NCBI RefSeq assembly: GCF_000403355.2
Contig: NZ_KE159646.1
Location: 2,283,561 to 2,347,560 of the forward strand
DNA length: 64,000 nt
From: Adlercreutzia caecimuris B7
GTDB lineage: Bacteria > Actinomycetota > Coriobacteriia > Coriobacteriales > Eggerthellaceae
Direction of reading: 5' to 3'
The notes beneath the pieces were generated by a model. It was given only the letters and a program-made list of their open reading frames with translations. It had not been told where the DNA came from and did no database searches. The position numbers and the translations under genes are program-made. Shown here one piece after another: positions 32,339-40,711 of this stretch (positions are counted from its first letter, which is position 1; every line of letters starts with the position of its first letter).

Positions 32339-32377
32339 GTAAGGAAAAAGTCAGGTGCGCAATCGAGGAATGTCAGG
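32339..32377. promoter_or_regulatory. direct-repeat site upstream of ABC exporter
   Basis: GTAAGG (32339), GTCAGG (32350) and GTCAGG (32372) are spaced 11 and 22 bp, that is on one face of the helix, as OmpR-family regulators bind. The site lies 39-77 bp before the ATPase start and would let the adjacent regulator activate the exporter operon. Confidence 0.45.
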
Positions 32378-32415
32378 CGGGGCGAATACCTTGATCTCCG
32401 TCGAAAGGAGCAACG

Positions 32416-33213
32416 ATGAAACATGCGCAACCAGGGCGTTCGGGGCGCCATCCTCTCATCATCGAGACCCGTAATCTGACGAAGCGCTACAAGAATTTCG
32501 TCGCCGTCAACGATGTCTCAATGCATGTGCGGAAGGGGAGCATCTACGGGTTCCTCGGGCCCAACGGAGCGGGAAAGTCAACGACCATGAAGATGCTGCT
32601 CGGCCTCACGGCGCCCACATCGGGCGCCTTCGAGATCGATGGCATGCGCTTTCCGGACAGCCGGGTGGCGATCCTCAAGGAGGTCGGCTCCTTCATCGAG
32701 TCCCCCTCTTACTACGCCAATCTCACCGGAAGGGAGAACCTCGATATCATCCGGAGGATACTGGGCCTGCCTGCGAGCTCCGTGGACGAGGCCCTGGAAC
32801 TCGTGGGCCTGTCGGAGTTCGGCGGCCGCCTCGCGAAGAAGTACTCGCTTGGCATGAAGCAGCGGCTGGGGCTTGCCGAGGCCCTTCTTGGAAGGCCTCC
32901 GATCCTCATCCTCGACGTGCCGACGAACGGCCTTGACCCTGCCGGAATACACGAGATCAGAAACCTCGTCAGATCGCTGCCGAAGGCCTTCGACTGCACG
33001 GTGCTCGTCTCTTCCCACATGCTGTCGGAGATCGAGCTTGTGGCTGACGATATCGGCATCTTGAACCATGGGACGATGCTCTACGAGGGAAGCCTCGACA
33101 ACCTGCGCGCCCAGGCGCTTGCCTCGGGCTACGCCGCCGAGAACCTGGAAGAGCTGTTCTTGGCGATGATAGAGCAGGACAACCTCTTGCGGAAGCAGAG
33201 GGCCGTCCTATGA
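32416..33213 (+). CDS. ABC transporter ATPase, lantibiotic-immunity type, lacking Walker B Glu
   Basis: Nucleotide-binding subunit of 265 residues. The N-terminal text LIIETRNLTKRYKNFVAVNDVSMHVRKGSIYGFLGPNGAGKSTTMKMLLGL (Walker A GPNGAGKST), the Q-loop FIESPSYYANLTGRENL and the signature YSLGMKQRLGLAEAL match the BcrA/NisF/SpaF group. Walker B, however, reads LILDVPTNGLDP: the catalytic Glu is Val168 (codon GTG at 32917). In this group the residue is normally Glu. The H-loop His (VSSHML) is intact. It is followed by two overlapping or near permeases. Confidence 0.9.
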   Translation: MKHAQPGRSGRHPLIIETRNLTKRYKNFVAVNDVSMHVRKGSIYGFLGPNGAGKSTTMKMLLGLTAPTSGAFEIDGMRFPDSRVAILKEVGSFIESPSYYANLTGRENLDIIRRILGLPASSVDEALELVGLSEFGGRLAKKYSLGMKQRLGLAEALLGRPPILILDVPTNGLDPAGIHEIRNLVRSLPKAFDCTVLVSSHMLSEIELVADDIGILNHGTMLYEGSLDNLRAQALASGYAAENLEELFLAMIEQDNLLRKQRAVL

Positions 33214-33935
33214 GCGCGCTGTCGATCGAGCTGCGCAAAGAGCGCAGGACGGGCATCGTTTTCGTGCTCTTGGCGATCGGCGTCTTGGGAGCCCTTTACG
33301 CATGCGCGAACTTCCTCGTCCGCGGAGAGACGCTGCTCGGCATGCCGCTCGACCCGATGGACATCCTGCTCACGCAGCTCTACGGGATGATCGTCGTCAT
33401 CAACATGTTCGGGATCATCGTGGCAGCGTGCATGATCTACGGCATGGAGTTCAGGGGCGATGCCATCAAGAAAATGCTCGTGATGCCCATGAAGATGCCT
33501 TCGATGTACGGGAGCAAGTTCCTCGTCATCACTGTTGGGCTGCTCATCGCCGTCGCGATGCAGAACGGAGTGCTCGCCCTGATTGGAGCGAGCAGTCTGC
33601 CCGAAGGGGCGTACGATCCCGGCGCTGTGATCGCCTTCGCCGGCTACTCGCTCATCACCAGCATGCCCGTTCTCACCCTCATGCTGCTCGTGTCGTCGCG
33701 CATCGAGAACATGTGGATACCCCTCGGCATAGGCGTGGCGGGCTTCTTGAGCGCCATGGCGCTCGCCAGCGTCGACTCGCCCCTCGTCCTAGCCCACCCC
33801 TTCGTCCTGATGCTGAAGCCGGCGATCGCCATGAGCGCCCAGCCGGACTTCCTGGCCATCGCGGTTTCGGCGGCGCAGACGGTCATCTTCCTTGCGGCCG
33901 GGCTCTGGCTTTCCGGCCGCGAGCGCTACGAGTAG
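33210..33935 (+). CDS. lantibiotic-immunity type ABC permease, subunit 1
   Basis: Membrane subunit of 241 residues with six predicted helices. The text SIELRKERRTG at the N-terminus, GMEFRGDAIKKMLVMPMKMPSMYGSKFL (coupling region) and SSRIENMWIPLGIGVAGFL are typical of the MutG/EpiG/NisG-like group of ABC-2 permeases. Overlaps the ATPase gene by 4 bp. Forms a heterodimer with the next gene in related systems. Confidence 0.85.
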   Translation: MSALSIELRKERRTGIVFVLLAIGVLGALYACANFLVRGETLLGMPLDPMDILLTQLYGMIVVINMFGIIVAACMIYGMEFRGDAIKKMLVMPMKMPSMYGSKFLVITVGLLIAVAMQNGVLALIGASSLPEGAYDPGAVIAFAGYSLITSMPVLTLMLLVSSRIENMWIPLGIGVAGFLSAMALASVDSPLVLAHPFVLMLKPAIAMSAQPDFLAIAVSAAQTVIFLAAGLWLSGRERYE

Positions 33936-33944
33936 GAGGCAGTT

Positions 33945-34709
33945 ATGGGATTTACAAGCCTTATCGGAATCGAGTTCATGAAGGTGCGCAGGTCGAAGAT
34001 CGTCCCGCTCATCTTCATCGCGCCCGTCCTCGTGGTCATATCGGGGGTGGCGAACTTGAGCCGCTACTTCACCCCCGAGTACACAAACGCATGGCCCGCG
34101 ATGTTCGTTCAGAGCGCGCTCGTGTACGCGTATTACCTGCTCCCGCTCAGCATGATCGTCGTGTGCGTGATGATTGCGGGCAGGGAGACGTCGCACAACG
34201 GCATCCTGAAGATGCTCGCGCTCCCCGTCAGCCGCTACAAGCTCTCCCTGGCGAAGTTCGTGGTCGTCGCGTTCTTCCTTCTCATGGAGATCGCCGTGTT
34301 CTTCGCGGTCTTCGTGATCGCCGGGCTCATCGCCACCCAGATGATGGGGGTGCGGGAGGCATTGCCCATCGGCTACCTGCTGAAATCCTGCGTGGGCCTT
34401 TTCCTGACCATGCTGCCCGCCGTTGCCGCCATGTGGGCGATAACGGTGGTCTTCGAGAAGCCCCTCATCACCGTCGGGCTCAACCTGCTTCTCGTCATCC
34501 CGAGCGTTCTCGTCGCGAACACCCCCGCCTGGATAGCTTATCCGTACTGCTATAGCGGCTACCTCGTCTCGTGCTCGCTCCATGACTTCACGACCGGAAT
34601 GGCATCGACCGCGTTCCAGCCGTTCCCGTTCGTCCTCTTCGCGGCGCTGCTCTTCGCGGCGTTCCTCTCATTGTCGGTGCTTCGATTCGGAAAAAAGGAA
34701 ATGAGGTAA
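33945..34709 (+). CDS. lantibiotic-immunity type ABC permease, subunit 2
   Basis: Membrane subunit of 254 residues with six helices. Same topology as its neighbour: SLIGIEFMKVRRSKIVPLIF at the start, then MIAGRETSHNGILKMLALPVSRYKLSLAKFVV. AGGAGGCAG precedes the ATG. Together with the ATPase it should make an exporter or membrane-removal pump for an antimicrobial peptide; the ligand is unknown and no precursor gene of a lantibiotic is nearby. Confidence 0.85.
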   Translation: MGFTSLIGIEFMKVRRSKIVPLIFIAPVLVVISGVANLSRYFTPEYTNAWPAMFVQSALVYAYYLLPLSMIVVCVMIAGRETSHNGILKMLALPVSRYKLSLAKFVVVAFFLLMEIAVFFAVFVIAGLIATQMMGVREALPIGYLLKSCVGLFLTMLPAVAAMWAITVVFEKPLITVGLNLLLVIPSVLVANTPAWIAYPYCYSGYLVSCSLHDFTTGMASTAFQPFPFVLFAALLFAAFLSLSVLRFGKKEMR

Positions 34710-34712
34710 GAA

Positions 34713-34805
34713 ATGAACACGAAGATCGTCTCACCCTTGGGCATTGTCGCTTTGGTGCTGGGATTTGTCGTTTCCTTCCAATCTGGGCAGCTGCTCCTGC
34801 TCTGA
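34713..34805 (+). CDS. 30-residue single-helix peptide of the exporter operon
   Basis: An ATG 3 bp after the stop of the second permease opens MNTKIVSPLGIVALVLGFVVSFQ and ends SGQLLLL. The ribosome site AAAAAAGGAAATGAGG overlaps the permease end. One hydrophobic helix with a polar N-terminus. It may be a small subunit of the exporter or the start of a gene truncated by the scar zone that follows. Too short to be sure it is expressed. Confidence 0.35.
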   Translation: MNTKIVSPLGIVALVLGFVVSFQSGQLLLL

Positions 34806-34910
34806 CGGAGGCGCCTTGTCCTCCCTATGGCCCTTACCGAACCTCAACCCATTCTTTTAGCAGGTAAGCATAGCGCAGGGGGGCAGGCGAACCTTCGTAC
34901 CCGAGACAAT

Positions 34911-35039
34911 TCAATCGGCGGGATGGTCTTCGAGCGTGTAGTCCGGCAGCACCTTGAACCCTCCCATAGAGGTCTTCGGGTCGCTGTCGGCGGCGATTAT
35001 CTTCACCACATACCCGGCATCCGACAACTCGGATCGCAT
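34911..35039 (-). pseudogene. DJ-1/PfpI-family fragment
   Basis: A 42-codon minus-strand text MRSELSDAGYVVKIIAADSDPKTSMGGFKVLPDYTLEDHPAD and stop. This matches the N-terminal strand-helix-strand of DJ-1/PfpI proteins, with the YTLEDHP segment, but lacks the catalytic Cys part. Upstream the frame stays open into a short region, so both ends of the gene are lost. Confidence 0.55.
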
Positions 35040-35068
35040 TTTAAGGCGTGAAAGGTGACACCACTGCG

Positions 35069-35305
35069 TCACTGTTCGTAAAGAGACGATGCATTCTCCA
35101 GTCGCGCTCGCACTGTCTCGCGCAGCTCTTCTGGGGCGATGACGCGAACCTTGCCCAGCACGCCGAAGAAGGCATCGGCTGCGAAGCGCAGGTCGGACGT
35201 GTAGAAGCTGATCCGCCCAGTCGTTGAGCCAGCGCCCCGATCATGGGAGAACGATGCATCGAAGCGTTCGATGCGGCGATGCCATGCAAACGGGAAAGCA
35301 TGGTA
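35069..35305 (-). pseudogene. C-terminal fragment, probably of a WYL-type regulator
   Basis: In the minus-strand frame that ends at 35069 the text FYTSDLRFAADAFFGVLGKVRVIAPEELRETVRARLENASSLYEQ resembles the end of YafY/WYL regulators (...EVLEPEELREEVRERL...). The N-terminal DNA-binding and WYL core are missing. It lies directly upstream of the DJ-1 fragment on the same strand, and I recall such regulator plus DJ-1 pairs in related genomes. The region between 35040 and 35068 has no gene. Confidence 0.5.
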
Positions 35306-35356
35306 TCGAGGTGAAGTGCTGGGCTGTAAAATAAGAGAAACTAGAAAGGTCGCTAC

Positions 35357-36826
35357 ATGGATCTAGCCAAGCTCGAAACCTACAAGGAGAATAACCGCCT
35401 CGAAGCCAAGGCAGCCCAAGGAGGCTTGCCGAAGAGCATCTGGGAGACGATCTCCGCCTTCGCCAACACGGAGGGCGGCATCATCGTGCTCGGAGCCAAG
35501 GAACGCAGGGACGGCACCTTGGAGGTAGTTGGGCTGGGGGATGCCGACAAGATGCTCGACGATTTCTGGAACGCCGCACATAGTCCGGACAAGCTGTCCT
35601 GCTGCGTAATGTCCGACAGGGATGCCAACATCGAGAGCGTCGATGACAAAGAGCTGATCGTCGTAGAGGTGCCGCGCGCCGACAGGCGCCTGAGGCCGAT
35701 CTACGTGAACGGCAATCCCGTCACGGGCACGTATAGGCGCGACCATAAGGGCGACTACCGCTGTGCATCGAACGAGATACAGGCGATGTACCGCGATGCC
35801 TCGGACGAACCCGTGGACACCCGCATACACGAGAACCTGACTGTAGACGACCTATTTGCGGAGACGATCGGCTCCTACCGCAGAAGCTACGAGCTGCATC
35901 ACAGCGCCCACGCATGGACGGGCTTGCCCGACGAGGAGTTTCTCTGCAGAATCGGAGCAGCGAAAGTCGGCAGCGACGGGATGGTTCACCCGACGAGCGC
36001 GGGCCTGCTCATGTTCGGAGAAGAGTGGCGCATCATGGCGGAGTTCCCGCACTATTTCCTGGATTACCGTCAGGAGCTCGGAGCAGACGAGAGATGGCAG
36101 GGCAGGATCACCTCGCAGGATGACAGCTGGTCGGGTAATGTCTTCGACTTCTACCGGCGCGTCTTCAACAACATGAAACAGGCTATCAACGTGCCCTTCA
36201 GGCTCGATGAGAACAGCGAGCGCATCGACGAGACGGAGGCGCATGACGCTCTGCGCGAGGCTCTTGCGAACTGCCTCACGAACGCGGATTACAATGAGCG
36301 ACGTGGCGTGGTCTTCCTTTGGAAGGAAGATGGTTTATGCCTCTCGAATCCCGGCGGCTTCCGTGTCGGCATCGAAGACGCCTACGTCGGCGGCAATTCC
36401 GACCCGCGCAACGAGACGATGATGAAGATGTTCACGCTCATCAACATCGGAGAGCGCGCCGGAGGCGGCATTCCCGACATGGTGAAGAAGTGGACATCTT
36501 CAGGCTATGGAGTCCCCGTGCTCAGCGAGCAAGTGAACCCGGAGCGATCTACGATTCTTTTGCCCCTGGTCAAAGAGTCAGTTGGTAACGATGTCGGTAA
36601 TGTCGGTAATGATGTCGGTAATGCCAACAGCGAGGCCGTGACGACCGCAGAGCGAGTACTGCGCCTCGTCGCAGGCAATCCGAAAATTAGTGCACAGAGT
36701 ATCGCGGCTGGCTTAGGAATGAGCAAGCGACATATCGAAAGAGTGATGGCGGGTCTTCGTGATGAAGGCATCCTGATTCGCGAGGGGGGTACCCGCGGCA
36801 GTTGGGTAATAGCTAAGAACCGATAG
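35357..36826 (+). CDS. AlbA_2/Schlafen-type putative DNA-binding regulator with HATPase-like domain
   Basis: Predicted 489-residue cytoplasmic protein. The AlbA_2 domain is about residues 10-130 (ENNRLEAKAAQGGLPKSIWETISAFANTEGGIIVLGAKE; the E-x-K and N-T-xGG motifs are typical). A middle region to about 260 follows, then an HATPase_c_4-like domain (ALREALANCLTNADYNERRGV to GERAGGGIPDMV). A short GNDVGNVGNDVGN repeat (about 416-428) and a C-terminal winged helix with ISAQSIAAGLGMSKRHIERVMAGLRDEGILIREG close the protein. CTAGAAAGG precedes the ATG. Probably a transcriptional regulator; stands alone among gene relics. Confidence 0.88.
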   Translation: MDLAKLETYKENNRLEAKAAQGGLPKSIWETISAFANTEGGIIVLGAKERRDGTLEVVGLGDADKMLDDFWNAAHSPDKLSCCVMSDRDANIESVDDKELIVVEVPRADRRLRPIYVNGNPVTGTYRRDHKGDYRCASNEIQAMYRDASDEPVDTRIHENLTVDDLFAETIGSYRRSYELHHSAHAWTGLPDEEFLCRIGAAKVGSDGMVHPTSAGLLMFGEEWRIMAEFPHYFLDYRQELGADERWQGRITSQDDSWSGNVFDFYRRVFNNMKQAINVPFRLDENSERIDETEAHDALREALANCLTNADYNERRGVVFLWKEDGLCLSNPGGFRVGIEDAYVGGNSDPRNETMMKMFTLINIGERAGGGIPDMVKKWTSSGYGVPVLSEQVNPERSTILLPLVKESVGNDVGNVGNDVGNANSEAVTTAERVLRLVAGNPKISAQSIAAGLGMSKRHIERVMAGLRDEGILIREGGTRGSWVIAKNR

Positions 36827-37058
36827 GGTGCTACTGCGAAAATGTTTTCGGAGTAATTTCGGAGTAGGCTATGGATTGCCGCGTGTCATGTGCGCAGAAA
36901 GCCGATTGACTCGATGAGCGTGCGTTTCGCGAAAATACTGGAAGCGCACTGGAAATATCGGGGTTTCTCGAAGAGCCAAGAAGGGAGAAGGATTTCCCAA
37001 GTTTCAGAAATCACGGTTCTGAACTGGGCATTTCTCGACCACGCATTTCGCGTGTTTC

Positions 37059-37119
37059 GCGGGCGCTTGCCTCGCTAGCAGCTTGGGAAGCTCGGGCCTT
37101 ACCATTTGGCGACGCCCGC
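37059..37119 (-). pseudogene. degenerate tRNA-Gly copy (attachment-site relic)
   Basis: On the minus strand from 37119, GCGGGCGTCGCCAAATGGTA and AGGC match the 5' part of the tRNA-Gly at 19195 with one change, and the anticodon loop TTCCCAA is kept. The 3' acceptor arm CGCCCGC is present at 37065-37059, but the T arm is lost, leaving 61 bases. Upstream, TGTAAT sits where the live gene has TATAAT, and further upstream sequence resembles the integrase 3' end (ATTGTGG). It marks a second lost element. Confidence 0.65.
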
Positions 37120-37484
37120 GTGCTGTTGAATTACACGCTATTGGCTCCCATTCGTTCCGCCCAAAAGGTAAATCCACAATCTCGGAACGTCACGCCCGCC
37201 CGCAACGGTGCGCGCCCACGACCGCCCCGATGGCCGCAGGCTACGGAACCCCTGTGCTCAGCGAGCAGGTGAACCCGGAGCGATCGACCACCCTCCCTCT
37301 TAAGAAGGAGGGTGGATCAAATATCTCGTCATTTATTCCGTCAAAGTCTGAAGGAATAAACGAAGGAGTAAATAAGGGTCAGACGGGCTATTTTGGCAGC
37401 AGAGGATCCATTCCTGCTCCCCGATGGATTAAAGGAGCAGGCAGCGCGCGTTGGGCCAGTTGCGCATAGGCGAAAAACCGCTCG
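37120..37484. other. scar region with fragment of a second AlbA_2-type gene
   Basis: In one plus-strand frame the text GYGTPVLSEQVNPERSTTLPL (from 37239) nearly repeats GYGVPVLSEQVNPERSTILLPL of the AlbA_2 protein at 36508, and is followed by GINEGVNKG, a repeat type common in such proteins. The rest of that protein is absent. No promoter or intact gene visible; the stretch 36827-37058 also holds no gene. Confidence 0.6.
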
Positions 37485-39497
37485 TCATAACTCAACTGGA
37501 ACCGTTCGGCCATCCGATTTCAGAGTGGCGGAGAGCTCACCGCCTTCATAATCGACCGACAGGGCAGGCCCTTCCAACACCACCACAGCATCGGAGCCGT
37601 CTTTGGCGCAGGTGCAGACTGCATCGCCGTCCAGACGGTTGACGAAGCAAAGGCCGTCCTCGGTGAGACAGAAGCTGCGGGCGACGATGTCTCCCACGGG
37701 AGCAACTTCCCGGGTTTGGGTGTCGTAGGCCTGAAGGCGAGAATCCTCGTCTACAAAGTAAATGGCGCGACCGTCGAAGGCTATGTTGCCGCTGGCGGGG
37801 ATGGCGAGCGTCTGCACCGACCGCGTGCCCCGATCCACCTCGACGATCTTGTCGTTCACCACGAAAAAGAAACTGCGGTCGTTCAGGAAAAAACTGCGGC
37901 AATCCGGAAGAAACGCCCAGGTATCGCCGGCTGTGTAGTCGATTCCCAGCAGGGAGCGATTGCTGTCGGCGATCTGCTCGAAAATCACGTGGCGCTCCAG
38001 CGTGTCCGCATTAAGGCGCACGATGCTGAACTGGGTGAACGTGCTGTTGTAATTGCCAACCCGGTCGATGTATTGTTGGGTGCGCGAAGTAAGGTAGTAA
38101 ATGCAAGAGCCGGCCACATAGGCGCCCGTCACGGACTCACCGTCCGAAAAGGCGCCGAAAAGCGGCGATGTTTCCACGGCCATCGCTGCGCCGCCTTCGC
38201 GTTCTAAGGTGTAGGTTCGGGTCTCGTCGTCGAGCGCCACGGCAAAGCCGTCGCCTGCCACGCTTTGGGCGGCAGAGTTGTAGACCACGGTCTCGGCGGC
38301 CTCGGAAGAGCATCCGGTTACGGGCAGCAGAAGGGCGACGGCAAGCAGAAGGGCGGCCGCGGGCTTTGCCTTGCTGCCGAAACGGGGCCTTCTCTCCAAG
38401 AGCCAGCAGTTCGTGCTGCGCCGCACCGTTCCGTACAGCGCAAGCATCGTAAGCGCCGCCGAAATTCCCGCCACCAGCGCAAATTCCCACGGGGACACTT
38501 CGGCAAACACGGCGATTGCCTCCCCTCCGTCGCCCTGAGCAAAGCGGCCGCCCTCCAAGAATCCCGTGGCCAGCAAGAACGGCAGGGGAAGGGGCAGACG
38601 GAAGATGAATTGCTCCGGTAGCCCGATGAGGGGGATGAGGGTGGCAGCGGCGCCGATAAGAGCCGTCAGTGCGTACTTCCTCACTATAACCGAGGCGAAG
38701 AGGAGCAAGGCCGCGAGCATCACCGCGCCGAAGCAACGGAGGGCGGCGGCCGCTATGAACGCCTCTGCAAGGGAGAGGCTCTTCTCGCTGGTGCCGAAAA
38801 GCGGAACGCTCTGGAGGGGATAGTCCCCGTGGGGCAGCCCGTATTTCACCGTGAAGAACGTGAGCTGGAGAAGGGAGAGCGCGACACAAAGGGCAACGGC
38901 GGAACCGATGACGATGAGCACCTTGCACCGGGCGCTTGCGCGGCCCTCGGGGGTCGTGCGCAAAAGCGCGTCCATCTGGCAGGCGTATTCCGAGCAGAAA
39001 GCCGCGGTGGCCAGATACAAGACGGCCAGCAGCACCGCGAAATCCAGCGTCTGGACAGAGAGAAGCCCGGCCCAGCCGTTCGTCTCAAGGAAGTATCGGT
39101 TGGTCGGGTTCTCCGATACATAGAGGTACTGCTCGAAGGCGGCGTCGAAGCCCCGCTCGTGGGCCAGCACCTCCCCGGCCTGGGCCGCCGCACTTTCGTA
39201 ATCCTCAGCCGAGGTGAGGCCGCTGTAGTAGCTTTCCTGCGCCTCGGCACGGGCGGCTTTCGCTTCCGTGATGGCCTCGCTCTCGTCTTGAAGCCAGGCC
39301 TCCTTCTGGTCGTTCAACGCCCCGTCCAGCCTTTCCAGGCACCAGGCGTAATCGGATCGGTGCTCTTGCATGGCGATGTTCTGGGGCTGTTCGGTCGCCG
39401 CCAGCCAGACCCCGCTGACCACCAGGGCCGCCAGCAGACAGGCCAACCCTCGCTGCCCGATCATGAGCTTCTTCCATTCATAGGCGAGCACCATCAT
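37485..39497 (-). CDS. ABC permease fused to a lipoprotein-like beta-propeller domain
   Basis: Predicted 670-residue protein. Residues 1-370 are an ABC-2-type permease: helix one near 15-32, a large extracytoplasmic loop with a predicted coiled part (about 40-145), then five helices. A hydrophobic segment follows, ending in LLPVTGCSS with Cys396, a perfect lipobox, and then about 270 residues rich in beta strands (IYYLTSRTQQYIDRV, WAFLPDCRSFFLND, AIYFVDEDSRLQAYDTQTREV) like a propeller of the DUF5050 type. No start codon lies near residue 380, so it is one reading frame and not two genes. Whether the internal lipobox is processed is unknown. Overlaps the permease gene upstream by 4 bp. Confidence 0.85.
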   Translation of the reverse strand: MMVLAYEWKKLMIGQRGLACLLAALVVSGVWLAATEQPQNIAMQEHRSDYAWCLERLDGALNDQKEAWLQDESEAITEAKAARAEAQESYYSGLTSAEDYESAAAQAGEVLAHERGFDAAFEQYLYVSENPTNRYFLETNGWAGLLSVQTLDFAVLLAVLYLATAAFCSEYACQMDALLRTTPEGRASARCKVLIVIGSAVALCVALSLLQLTFFTVKYGLPHGDYPLQSVPLFGTSEKSLSLAEAFIAAAALRCFGAVMLAALLLFASVIVRKYALTALIGAAATLIPLIGLPEQFIFRLPLPLPFLLATGFLEGGRFAQGDGGEAIAVFAEVSPWEFALVAGISAALTMLALYGTVRRSTNCWLLERRPRFGSKAKPAAALLLAVALLLPVTGCSSEAAETVVYNSAAQSVAGDGFAVALDDETRTYTLEREGGAAMAVETSPLFGAFSDGESVTGAYVAGSCIYYLTSRTQQYIDRVGNYNSTFTQFSIVRLNADTLERHVIFEQIADSNRSLLGIDYTAGDTWAFLPDCRSFFLNDRSFFFVVNDKIVEVDRGTRSVQTLAIPASGNIAFDGRAIYFVDEDSRLQAYDTQTREVAPVGDIVARSFCLTEDGLCFVNRLDGDAVCTCAKDGSDAVVVLEGPALSVDYEGGELSATLKSDGRTVPVEL

Positions 39498-40711
39498 CGC
39501 AGCCTCCTTATGGGACAGTAGGTGTTTCGGGGCGAAAGCAGATAGATGGCTGCGGCAATGACGAGCCCCGCAACCAGGGAGATTGCGAGCGCTGCCTGCC
39601 AGGACAGGACGGGGAAGCCGCCGATGTCCAGAAACTCCGTTTGGGCCAGGAGGGGGCGGCCCGCCAGCAGCGAATAGGGATCGAGCGCTTTCGCCCAGAC
39701 AAAGTGGGAATAGGCCGCGCTCGCGCCGCCGATGACGAGCACGGCGGTGAGCGCGAAGTTGGCGACAAGGGGAACGAGGGCGTTTCTGCCTCGCAGCGAC
39801 ACCGCAAGCCAGACCATGCCCAAAGCCCAGAGCCCGACGCTTCGCAGCGCCGCCGCCAGCACCGCGAATTGGAGGACGCTGAGGTCGACCGGTGCCTCGG
39901 CGAAGCTGGGGATGGCGTACACCGGCAAATCCAAGCCCTCTAAGGTGCCGAAGGCGGCCCCGAAGCCCGCCAGGTCAAGCAGCGAGAACCACATGGTCAC
40001 CAGCAGCAAAAACCCGCTGGCTGCCATCAGCTTCGCGAGAACGGTGCGGCTGCCGCCATTGGGATTCGTGAGCAGCAACCGGTCCATCTGCGTTTCGCGC
40101 TCCTCCACGAAGGTGCCGGCCACGCCGTAGAGTCCCAGAAGCAGCACGAGAACGAGGGAGAAGTCGTAGTTCAGGTAGTAGTTGGCCATCTCCGTGTAGG
40201 CGAAGTCGGGCACGGTACGACCGGCGTAGATCTGGTACAGGGCGGCGCTTTCCCGCTGTTGGTACAAGGCTCCGGCCTGAGCCGCGGCCTCGGCGTTCTG
40301 GCGCGCCTTTTCCGCCACCGATGCAGCACGGTCACCATATTCGTAGCAATACTGCATGGGATCGACGAAGTACTTCTCCAGTAGATTCCGATCGCTGTAG
40401 AGGTTTCCCGTCAGGGAGTTGGCGTCGTCAGTGGCGGTGCTGGCGGTCATGTCCGCCGTGGCCTGGGCCAAAGGCTGCCACGTTGCCAGCAGCTGCTGCA
40501 CCTTTTCGGGCGTAATGGGGCCTTGGTACTGGTCGTAGAGCTGCCAGTAGACGGTGTGCCAGCTGCGCTCGGCGCTTCCGTCGGCCAGAAACGAATAGGC
40601 ATCCCACTCGCTGTAGATCTTGGCCAGGTTTATAACGCTGAACAGGACGAAGAGCACGAGAACCGATCGCCGACAGAAAAGCTTGGCGAATTCGTACCAG
40701 ACTAGGCGCAT
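39494..40711 (-). CDS. ABC-2 type permease
   Basis: Predicted 405-residue membrane protein. Helix one is near residues 15-32 (CRRSVLVLFVLFSVINLAKIY), a large extracytoplasmic loop of about 150 residues follows (predicted helical, Ala/Gln-rich), then five helices from about residue 190. The segment YGVAGTFVEERETQMDRLLLTNPNGGSRTVLAKLMA is the cytoplasmic coupling loop. Start at MRLVWYEF (40711), which overlaps the ATPase stop; a longer frame upstream lies inside the ATPase gene and is not used. Same topology as the permease half of the next gene, so they probably pair. Confidence 0.88.
   Translation of the reverse strand: MRLVWYEFAKLFCRRSVLVLFVLFSVINLAKIYSEWDAYSFLADGSAERSWHTVYWQLYDQYQGPITPEKVQQLLATWQPLAQATADMTASTATDDANSLTGNLYSDRNLLEKYFVDPMQYCYEYGDRAASVAEKARQNAEAAAQAGALYQQRESAALYQIYAGRTVPDFAYTEMANYYLNYDFSLVLVLLLGLYGVAGTFVEERETQMDRLLLTNPNGGSRTVLAKLMAASGFLLLVTMWFSLLDLAGFGAAFGTLEGLDLPVYAIPSFAEAPVDLSVLQFAVLAAALRSVGLWALGMVWLAVSLRGRNALVPLVANFALTAVLVIGGASAAYSHFVWAKALDPYSLLAGRPLLAQTEFLDIGGFPVLSWQAALAISLVAGLVIAAAIYLLSPRNTYCPIRRLR

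Noticed and set aside
37059-37119. tRNA-like sequence as a functional tRNA-Gly
   Set aside because: The T arm and part of the variable region are missing (61 bases instead of 76), and the anticodon stem is weakened.
37288-37315. CCACCCTCC/GGAGGGTGG stem in the scar region
   Set aside because: Could be a relic terminator but it lies inside the AlbA_2-like coding fragment and lacks a T-run.
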